NCBI RefSeq assembly: GCF_001695855.1
Contig: NZ_MBSS01000067.1
Coordinates: 62,001-126,000, forward strand
Source: Ensifer sp. LC163
Lineage (GTDB): Bacteria > Pseudomonadota > Alphaproteobacteria > Rhizobiales > Rhizobiaceae
Reading direction: 5' to 3'
DNA length: 64,000 nucleotides
Shown here: piece after piece, positions 58,007 through 64,000 of the stretch
How the letters are laid out: every line of letters starts with the position of its first letter
Position numbering within the stretch: the first letter of the stretch is position 1
The notes under the pieces: generated by a model
The model's database searches: none
What the model saw: the letters and a program-made list of their open reading frames with translations, nothing else
What the model was told of the DNA's origin: nothing
Translations under genes and position numbers: made by a program

Positions 58007-58383
58007 CGTTCGGATACCCCCGAAAGAGGCGTTATCGTTATGGACGGGTACATAGGTGCTCTCGGATGCTCGAAACTCAGAATCCCGGGCTCGGGCGCGG
58101 GATGGAAGGCGCGTCTTGTCAGGCCGACATTCGACAACGCATTCGGAACAGGGAGCACATCTCTAGCATTAGCCAACCGGTGAGTTCAACGTCGTTGCCG
58201 CGGGAAGAACATGCGACATAATCTACGGCCCTTATCGACAATAGATCCCGGCTTTTACAGGTATGTTTTTCCGGGTTGCTCCACGTTTGCGGAAAAAACC
58301 GCTCTTTCGCTGGCGGCGCGGCAAGAAGCCGGCCGCGCACCGACCCGACAAGCGGGCCGATGCCGACGATCTGCCTGCGACGG
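58007..58383. other. intergenic region upstream of metN
   Basis: 377 bp between metN and the end of the TerC gene, both on the minus strand. It should hold the metN promoter. I looked for a SAM-II or other SAM-responsive element and saw none I could support. No gene or repeat recognised. Confidence 0.45.
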
Positions 58384-59016
58384 TCAGATGCCGATGGCGT
58401 GGGCAACCGGCGCCAGGTGCGGCCAGACCTCGATCGAGCCGCGATAGATCATGTTGAGCGCCACGTAGAGGATGATGGCGAGACCGACATAGGCGATCCA
58501 GTGATAGCGGTTGAGCAGCCGCGCGATGAAGCTGGCAGCAATGCCCATCAGCGCGATCGAAAGGATAAGGCCGAAGACGAGGATGGTCGGATGCTCGCGT
58601 GCAGCGCCGGCGACCGCCAGAACGTTGTCAAGCGACATCGAGACGTCGGCAATGACGATCTGGATCGCCGCCTGAAGAAAGGTCTTTCGCGGCGCCGAAT
58701 TGGCACCCTCACCCTCGAAATCTTCCGCGCCGCCGGCACGGATCTCGCGCCACATCTTCCAGCAGACCCAAAGAAGCAGAAGGCCACCGGCCAAAAGCAG
58801 CCCGATGATATCGAGAAGCTGCACGGTGACACTGGCAAGCGCGATGCGAAACAGGGTTGCGGCAAGGATGCCGACCAGGATCGCCTTGCGGCGCTGCTCG
58901 GTCGGCAGACCGGCGGCTGCAAGACCGATAACGACCGCATTGTCGCCGGCCAGAACCAGGTCGATGACGATGACCTGCAGAAGCGCCAGCAGCCCGGCAG
59001 AGGTGAAGATTTCCAT
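58384..59016 (-). CDS. TerC family membrane protein
   Basis: 210 residues. The start at MEIFTSAGLLALLQVIVIDL gives the canonical N-terminus. The repeated acidic motifs VLAGDNAVVIGLA and DVSMSLDNVLAVAGA are those of TerC/YjbE transporters, which export Mn2+ or Ca2+ in family members studied. About seven hydrophobic segments. Tellurite in the family name is historical. I saw no manganese riboswitch in the 241-bp divergent promoter region upstream. Confidence 0.92.
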   Translation of the reverse strand: MEIFTSAGLLALLQVIVIDLVLAGDNAVVIGLAAAGLPTEQRRKAILVGILAATLFRIALASVTVQLLDIIGLLLAGGLLLLWVCWKMWREIRAGGAEDFEGEGANSAPRKTFLQAAIQIVIADVSMSLDNVLAVAGAAREHPTILVFGLILSIALMGIAASFIARLLNRYHWIAYVGLAIILYVALNMIYRGSIEVWPHLAPVAHAIGI

Positions 59017-59257
59017 ATTCGATAGTCCCCCGGCGCCCCGCACGCCTATTCGCTATCGCCAACGCATAGAACAAGGGGAGTTGGCGGATCAAGGGCCCGG
59101 AGCGGACAGCTTCGCAATACGCACCGGAATGATGATCGTCACAGGGTGAGTTGAGCCTTCGACCGCGGTCGCGGGAATACGGCCTACTTCGCGGTTTACT
59201 GACCACAGTTCTCTGATACGAAACACGCGAAGACTGAGTCGAAAGGCAGGAGAGCGG

Positions 59258-60148
59258 ATGCGCATCGTTTTGACCGGAAGTTCAGGGCGCATCGGCCGGG
59301 CGATCTACAATGCGCTGGCGCCCCATCATGACGTGGTCGGCATCGATCGCGCGCCTTTCGCGACGACGGAAGTCTCAGGCGATTTTGTCGATGGCGTGCT
59401 GCTGGAGCGCGCCATGCAAGGCGCCGATGCAGTCATCCATACGGCCGCGCTACACGCGCCTCACGTCGATACGATCCCGGACGCGGAGTTCGAGCGCGTC
59501 AATGTGATGGGGACCCATCTCGTCATTGCCGCCGCGCAGGCCGCCGGCGTCAGCCGCATCGTCTTCACCAGCACGACGGCACTTTACGGCCACGCGGTGA
59601 AAGAGGGTGCCTGCGCCTGGATTACCGAGGAAACGCCGCCGCAGCCGCACACGATCTACCACCACACCAAGCTTGCCGCCGAGGCGCTCTTGGAAAATGC
59701 CGCCGACCGGGCGCTGCACGTCCGTGTCCTGCGCATGTCGCGGTGCTTTCCGGAGCAGGCCGACCGCATGGCGGCCTATCGGCTGCACCGCGGTATCGAC
59801 GTCCGCGACGTGGCGGACGCGCATGTGGCGGCGCTCGACAATGACGGCCCCGCCTTTCAGAGGTTCATCGTCTCAGGTGAGCCCGCCTTCCTGCCTACGG
59901 ATTGCCGGCATCTGGCAAGCGATGCCGCCTCGATCCTGCGGGAGCGGGCGACCAGGTTTTCCCAGGCCTTTGCCGAACGCGGCTGGTCGCTGCCCGCCTC
60001 GATCGACCGCATCTACGATCCGAGTGCCGCCATCGGCGCACTCGGATGGAAGCCGCGCTTCGGCTTCAAGGAGGTCCTCGCCCAGCTCGATCGCGGCAGC
60101 CTCGAGGTGCTGCCGGTGCGCAAAGCGGCCGCGGGACGCTTCGATTGA
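59258..60148 (+). CDS. NAD-dependent epimerase/dehydratase (extended SDR)
   Basis: 296 residues, AGGAGAGCGG before the ATG. The nucleotide motif is RIVLTGSSGRIGRAIYNAL, and the catalytic pair is IYHHTKLAAEALL (Tyr-x3-Lys) with Ser/Thr in FTSTTALYG. The RDVADAHVAAL segment is typical of the family. The substrate, a nucleotide sugar or another carbohydrate, is unknown; the downstream sugar genes run in the opposite direction. A RIME-like copy begins two bases after the stop. Confidence 0.9.
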   Translation: MRIVLTGSSGRIGRAIYNALAPHHDVVGIDRAPFATTEVSGDFVDGVLLERAMQGADAVIHTAALHAPHVDTIPDAEFERVNVMGTHLVIAAAQAAGVSRIVFTSTTALYGHAVKEGACAWITEETPPQPHTIYHHTKLAAEALLENAADRALHVRVLRMSRCFPEQADRMAAYRLHRGIDVRDVADAHVAALDNDGPAFQRFIVSGEPAFLPTDCRHLASDAASILRERATRFSQAFAERGWSLPASIDRIYDPSAAIGALGWKPRFGFKEVLAQLDRGSLEVLPVRKAAAGRFD

Positions 60149-60149
60149 C

Positions 60150-60245
60150 TACTGCATGATTCCTTAAATCGGATTCGATTTAAGGAGAAATTATGCAGCA
60201 GGTCTAAAGCGTTACAGCGTCCTTTGCGCGCCATATTTGACGCGC
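60150..60245 (+). repeat. RIME-like element lacking its right end
   Basis: TA-CTGCATGATTCC..., both palindromes nearly complete, but the last bases (GGCGCTG-TA) are missing. It fills the space between the convergent epimerase and beta-glucosidase genes. Confidence 0.8.
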
Positions 60246-60258
60246 AAGGCTTCAGCCG

Positions 60259-61626
60259 TCAGATGTGATTGCCTCCGGGAAATTCCTCGGCCAATGCCTT
60301 GTACCAGTGGCCGCTCTTCTTGATCGTGCGCACTTGCGTTTCGTAATCCACATGCACGATGCCAAAGCGCATCTTGTAGCCTTCGGCCCACTCGAAATTG
60401 TCCATCAGGCTCCAGGCGAAATAGCCGCGCATCGGATAACCCTTGGCGATCAGATTCGCCGTTACCGACAGGTGCTCGGCGAGGTAGTCGAGCCTGGGCT
60501 GGTCGTCGACCGCACCGTTTTCGACGCCCATATTGTAGCAGGCGCCGTTCTCGGTGATGTAGCAATCGGGCAGGTCGTAGCGGGCGTTCAGCGTTTCCAC
60601 CAGCTGACCGAGCGCCGGCGCATAGACCTCCCAGCCGATATCCGTCTTCAGATCGCTGACCGGCTTGGCATTGATCGTCGCCGGATATTCGGCACCGGCC
60701 GTTGGATCGTCGCTGACGCGCATCGGCGTGTAGTAGTTGAGGCCCCACCAATCGAGCGGGCGCGAGATCGTTTCCATGTCGCCGTCTTCGATATCAGGCA
60801 TGCGATGTCCAAGCGCGCTCATGAAGCTGTCGGGATACTCACCCCTGAAGATCGGACCGAAGAAAACGCCGTTGTGGAAATCGAAGGCGCGCTCGGCGGC
60901 AGCCTTGTCGGCATCAGCGTCGCTGCCGGGATAGACCGAATGCGCATTGATGACGATGCCGGCCGGCAGGTTCGGCCGCTCCGAGCGGATCGCGTCAACG
61001 CCCAGACCATGGGCCAGATTGGTGAAGTGCAGCGCATGCAGGGCCGCATCCATGTTGCGCTCGCCCGGCGCATGAATGCCGTAGAGATGGCTGAGCCAGA
61101 CTGAGCACCAGGGCTCGTTGAAGGTCGCGACCGCGTCGAGCCGGTCGCCGAGGCGGGCGATCACCGTCTTGGCATAACGCTGGAAGGCGTAAGCCGTGGT
61201 GCGCGCCGTCCAGCCGCCATCGCCCATCAGGGCCAGCGGCAGGTCCCAATGATAGAGGGTGGCGAAAGCCTCGATGTTGCGCGCCTTCAGGCCGTCGACG
61301 AGGCGGTCGTAGAAGTCGAGCCCCTTCTCGTTGATCGGGCCGGTACCTTCGGGAATGATGCGCGGCCAGGCGATCGAGAAGCGGTAGGCCTCAACGCCGA
61401 GGCTCTTGATCAGGTCCAGATCCTCATCGAGCCGGTTGTAGTGGTCACAGGCGACATCGCCATTGTGTCGCCCGAAGACGCGGCCCGGCATGTTGGAGAA
61501 GGCGTCCCAGATCGACGGCTTGCGGCCGTCGGCCTTGGTGGCGCCCTCGATCTGGAAGGAGGCGGTCGCCACCCCGAATACGAAGTCGGCCGGGAAGCGC
61601 TGGGCCAGGATCTTGGGATCGGTCAT
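60259..61626 (-). CDS. GH1 beta-glucosidase
   Basis: 455 residues, the normal GH1 length. The acid/base Glu is in DAVATFNEPWCSVW and the nucleophile Glu in CYITENGACYNMG. The N-terminal FPADFVFGVATASFQIEGA is the GH1 signature. It has no signal peptide, so it is cytoplasmic and cuts imported beta-glucosides. It sits just downstream of the oxidoreductase/isomerase pair on the same strand, with a terminator between. Confidence 0.95.
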   Translation of the reverse strand: MTDPKILAQRFPADFVFGVATASFQIEGATKADGRKPSIWDAFSNMPGRVFGRHNGDVACDHYNRLDEDLDLIKSLGVEAYRFSIAWPRIIPEGTGPINEKGLDFYDRLVDGLKARNIEAFATLYHWDLPLALMGDGGWTARTTAYAFQRYAKTVIARLGDRLDAVATFNEPWCSVWLSHLYGIHAPGERNMDAALHALHFTNLAHGLGVDAIRSERPNLPAGIVINAHSVYPGSDADADKAAAERAFDFHNGVFFGPIFRGEYPDSFMSALGHRMPDIEDGDMETISRPLDWWGLNYYTPMRVSDDPTAGAEYPATINAKPVSDLKTDIGWEVYAPALGQLVETLNARYDLPDCYITENGACYNMGVENGAVDDQPRLDYLAEHLSVTANLIAKGYPMRGYFAWSLMDNFEWAEGYKMRFGIVHVDYETQVRTIKKSGHWYKALAEEFPGGNHI

Positions 61627-61726
61627 CTCTCTGTCTCGTCTCGTTCCGACCCCGCCGAAAGCGGGGCCTCGTTGTTTTCAGTGGATCGCGGCCGGCCTAA
61701 AGCCATGCCGGCAAATGTCAACTCGC

Positions 61727-61753
61727 CAAAAAGGGCGGGAATGCCCCGCCCTT
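61727..61753 (-). terminator. terminator after the Gfo/Idh/MocA oxidoreductase
   Basis: AAGGGCGGG/CCCGCCCTT stem with a 5-base loop. Read on the minus strand a run of T follows. It lies 22 bases past the stop. Confidence 0.82.
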
Positions 61754-61774
61754 CCGCCCGGCTCAGGCGGTTCG

Positions 61775-62956
61775 CTACACCTTTACCCAGGCTCCATTTC
61801 GTTTGGATGACTGGACGCAGGCGTCGACGAAGACCATGCCCTTCATGCCGTCGTCGATGGTCGGGTAGGTGACGGCAGGATCGATCTTCTCGCCTTTGCG
61901 CTTGGCGAAGATGGCGCGGGCCGCTTCGGTGTAGATATTGGCAAAGCCCTCGAGATAACCCTCCGGATGACCCGACGGGACGCGGCTGACGCGGTTGGCA
62001 GCAGGCCCTGCCCCGGCACCGGCGCGGGTGAGCAACCGCTTGGGCTCGCCGAATGGCGTGTGCCAGAGATAGTTCGGGTCCTTCTGCGTCCATTCGAGTC
62101 CGCCCGTGGTGCCATAGACCCGCACCATAAGGCCGTTCTCGTGGCCGGGCGCCACTTGGCTGCACCAGAGCAAGCCCTTGGCGCGTTCGCCGTCCTTCGT
62201 CTTGAAGCGCATCATCACATGGGCATTGTCGTCGAGTTGGCGGCCGGGCACGAAGCTGTCGAGATCGGCCGCAAGCTCCTCCAGTTCGAGACCCGAAACG
62301 AAGGCGCCGAGATTATAGGCGTGGGTGCCGATGTCGCCGGTCGAGCCGCCGGCACCCGAGCGGGCCGGATCGGTGCGCCAGGCCGCCTGCTTCTGGCCTG
62401 ATTGTTCGATGTTCTCCGTCAGCCAGTCCTGCGGATATTCCATCTGCACCAGCCGCACCGCGCCGATATCGCCATTGGCGATCATCTCGCGCGCCTGGCG
62501 CACCATCGGGTAGCCGGTGTAGTTGTGGGTGAGCACGAACAGCGCATTGCTGTCGTCGGCCGCCTTCTTCAGCTTCTTCGCATCCGCCAGCGTCGAGGTC
62601 AGCGGCTTGTCGCAGATCACATGGATGCCGCGCTTCAAAAACTCCTTGGCCGCGGCATAGTGCACATGGTTGGGGGTGACGATCGCCACCGCCTCGATGC
62701 CGTCCTTCAGCTTGGCCTCGCGGATCGCCATCTGCTTGAAGTCGGAATAGACCCGCGATGGATCGAGCCCGAGTTCGCGGCCGGAGCTTTCGGCTCTGTC
62801 GGGCGTCGACGACAGGGCGCCGGCCACCAGCTCATAGTGATCGTCGAGCCTCGCGGCGATGCGGTGCACCGCGCCGATGAAGGCGCCCGAGCCGCCGCCG
62901 ACCATGCCCAGCCGGATGCGCCGCTCGCGCTTCTCGCTCGTTCCCTCGATTGCCAT
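61775..62956 (-). CDS. Gfo/Idh/MocA family oxidoreductase
   Basis: 393 residues from ATG 62956 with CAGGGAGAACC upstream. The Rossmann motif is IRLGMVGGGSGAFIGAVHRIAA, then the EKP-type motif seen as VICDKPLTSTL, and HNYTGYPMVRQAREMI of the substrate domain with GGSTGDIGTHAYNLG. The enzyme probably oxidises or reduces an inositol- or sugar-type alcohol with NAD(P). A sugar-phosphate isomerase gene lies upstream on the same strand, about 200 bp away, a common pairing in sugar catabolic loci. Substrate unknown. Confidence 0.93.
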   Translation of the reverse strand: MAIEGTSEKRERRIRLGMVGGGSGAFIGAVHRIAARLDDHYELVAGALSSTPDRAESSGRELGLDPSRVYSDFKQMAIREAKLKDGIEAVAIVTPNHVHYAAAKEFLKRGIHVICDKPLTSTLADAKKLKKAADDSNALFVLTHNYTGYPMVRQAREMIANGDIGAVRLVQMEYPQDWLTENIEQSGQKQAAWRTDPARSGAGGSTGDIGTHAYNLGAFVSGLELEELAADLDSFVPGRQLDDNAHVMMRFKTKDGERAKGLLWCSQVAPGHENGLMVRVYGTTGGLEWTQKDPNYLWHTPFGEPKRLLTRAGAGAGPAANRVSRVPSGHPEGYLEGFANIYTEAARAIFAKRKGEKIDPAVTYPTIDDGMKGMVFVDACVQSSKRNGAWVKV

Positions 62957-63017
62957 TTGGTTCTCCCTGTTCTGGTCCTGTTGTATCGTTCTATCGCGAT
63001 CGTCATGTCGTGGGGTC

Positions 63018-63138
63018 GCCCCTCTCCCCGCCTGCGGGGAGAGGGCACATGGCTCACGGTTCCGCCATGTGAGCAGAGGCTGCCGCAATCGGCCTTCTCC
63101 CCGCAGGCGGGGAGAAGGTGGCGGTAGCCGGATGAGGG
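63018..63138 (+). repeat. tandem pair of GC-rich palindromes (second locus)
   Basis: CCTCTCCCCGC/GCGGGGAGAGG at 63018-63045, and CCTTCTCCCCGC/GCGGGGAGAAGG at 63093-63118 followed by TGGCGGTAGCCGGATGAGGGG. Same order and trailing sequence as 41141-41284. It lies between two genes of the putative sugar operon. Confidence 0.78.
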
Positions 63139-63156
63139 GCGCAACGGATAAAAACC

Positions 63157-64000
63157 TCAAATCCCCAGCAGGCGCCGGTTGGCGGCCTCGTCGGTACCGC
63201 TGTCGGCAAAATCGTCGAACGCCTTCTCAGTGACGCGGATGATGTGGTGCTTGACGAACTCCGCCCCTTCGCGCGCGCCGTCTTCGGGATGCTTCAGGCA
63301 GCACTCCCATTCCACCACCGCCCAGCCGGCAAAATCATTGGCCGCCATCTTGGAAAAGACCGCGCCGAAATCGACCTGGCCATCGCCCAGCGAGCGGAAG
63401 CGCCCTGCCCGGTTGACCCAGCCCTGGTAGCCGCCATAGACGCCCTGGCGTCCGGTCGGGTTGAACTCGGCATCCTTGACGTGGAACATCCGGATGCGAT
63501 CCCTGTAGATGTCGATGTTGTCGAGATAGTCGAGGCACTGCAGCACATAGTGCGACGGGTCATAGAGCATGTTGGCGCGGGCATGGTTGCCGGTGCGCTC
63601 CAAAAACATCTCGAAGGTGATGCCGTCATGCAGGTCCTCACCCGGATGGATCTCGTAGCAGACGTCGACGCCGCAGTCCTCGGCATGGTCGAGGATCGGC
63701 CGCCAGCGCCGCGCCAGTTCGTCGAACGCGGTCTCGACCAGGCCGGCCGGGCGCTGCGGCCAGGGATAGACGAACGGCCAGGCAAGCGCGCCGGAGAAGC
63801 TCGCCATCGCATCGAGCCCGAGGTTCTTCGACGCCGTCAGCGCCAGCTTCACCTGCTCGACCGCCCATTCTTGCCGCGCTTGTCGGTTGCCGCGCACTTC
63901 CGGCACGGCAAAGCCGTCAAAAACCTCGTCATAGGCCGGATGAGTGGCGACCAGCTGGCCCTGCAGATGGGTCGACAGCTCGGTGATCTCGACGCCGTTG
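63157..64000 (-). CDS. sugar phosphate isomerase/epimerase (xylose isomerase-like TIM barrel), 5' end outside the window
   Basis: 281 codons are seen, open to the right edge; the frame continues past the GTG at 63906 (NGVEITELSTHLQGQLVATH upstream), so the start lies beyond 64000. Barrel motifs: CYEIHPGEDLHDGITFEMFLER, ANMLYDPSHYVLQCLDYLDN with the metal-binding Asp/His, RIRMFHVKDAEF and WAVVEWECCL with the catalytic Glu. These AP-endonuclease-fold proteins isomerise or epimerise keto-sugars or act like IolE/IolH. With the Gfo/Idh/MocA gene it forms a catabolic pair. Confidence 0.92.
   Translation of the reverse strand, partial: NGVEITELSTHLQGQLVATHPAYDEVFDGFAVPEVRGNRQARQEWAVEQVKLALTASKNLGLDAMASFSGALAWPFVYPWPQRPAGLVETAFDELARRWRPILDHAEDCGVDVCYEIHPGEDLHDGITFEMFLERTGNHARANMLYDPSHYVLQCLDYLDNIDIYRDRIRMFHVKDAEFNPTGRQGVYGGYQGWVNRAGRFRSLGDGQVDFGAVFSKMAANDFAGWAVVEWECCLKHPEDGAREGAEFVKHHIIRVTEKAFDDFADSGTDEAANRRLLGI

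Noticed and set aside
58007-58210. SAM-II riboswitch upstream of metN
   Set aside because: The expected pseudoknot core could not be recognised; only position suggested it.
59017-59257. manganese (yybP-ykoY) riboswitch upstream of the TerC gene
   Set aside because: The characteristic conserved loops are not visible.
11369-60245. CRISPR array, because of many short repeats
   Set aside because: Copies are scattered one per gap over about 49 kb, with no regular spacers and no cas genes.

Overview
The window is a GC-rich chromosomal segment from an alphaproteobacterium of the Rhizobiaceae, most likely Ensifer/Sinorhizobium or a close relative. The evidence is the glgP-glgB-glgC-glgA-pgm-glgX order, the soxBDAG operon, a three-gene proton-translocating transhydrogenase with a nearby aa3-oxidase subunit IV gene, CtrA-type TTAA-N7-TTAAC sites, and a dozen copies of a two-palindrome intergenic element resembling the Rhizobium-specific intergenic mosaic elements (RIME). 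The genus is an inference; there is no rRNA or other decisive marker here.

Layout. 1-1755: tail of a transglutaminase-like gene and a TadG/VWA protein. 1981-13465: a complete glycogen operon (phosphorylase, branching enzyme, ADP-glucose pyrophosphorylase, synthase, phosphoglucomutase, debranching enzyme), interrupted by palindromic repeats after glgB and pgm. 13541-15423: a MaoC dehydratase and a convergent zinc alcohol dehydrogenase. 15683-20808: tetrameric sarcosine oxidase soxBDAG (minus), divergent from rpsU and a TPR lipoprotein. 22911-26556: transhydrogenase pntAA-pntAB-pntB and a small oxidase subunit. 26745-30058: an N-acyl amino acid synthase-like gene under a cluster of four CtrA-type boxes, next to a membrane GGDEF/EAL protein. 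30477-35027: PuuD-like hydrolase, hydroxyacid dehydrogenase, LacI and MarR regulators, creatininase-family amidohydrolase. 35128-38586: a small polysaccharide module (flippase and two glycosyltransferases). 38786-41088: a histidine-rich CobW GTPase and a WD40 protein. 41738-46195: small stress or unknown genes, a VOC (glyoxalase-fold) gene broken by two RIME-like insertions, GNAT, and a PLP ornithine/lysine decarboxylase with a very long leader. 46904-49577: LysR regulator and a DUF1007/NicO metal transport pair. 49675-55338: GNAT, DUF533, KDPG aldolase, CYTH/CHAD pair, tRNA hydroxylase TrhO, GFA protein. 55454-58006: methionine ABC transporter metNIQ. 58384-64000: TerC, an NAD-epimerase, GH1 beta-glucosidase, and an oxidoreductase/isomerase sugar module running off the right edge.

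Most of the window is ordinary core metabolism. The unusual material lies between genes. The RIME-like family has 12 copies, and base changes in one arm of its hairpins are matched by complementary changes in the other. Two copies sit inside one VOC gene so that removing each, with one copy of a flanking TA, restores a single reading frame. The FeeM-like acyltransferase has four TTAA-N7-TTAA sites in 121 bp upstream of its start, and its neighbour carries a degenerate GGDEF with an apparently intact EAL domain. I found no CRISPR array, prophage, complete insertion sequence, tRNA or rRNA gene, and no clearly undescribed multi-gene system.
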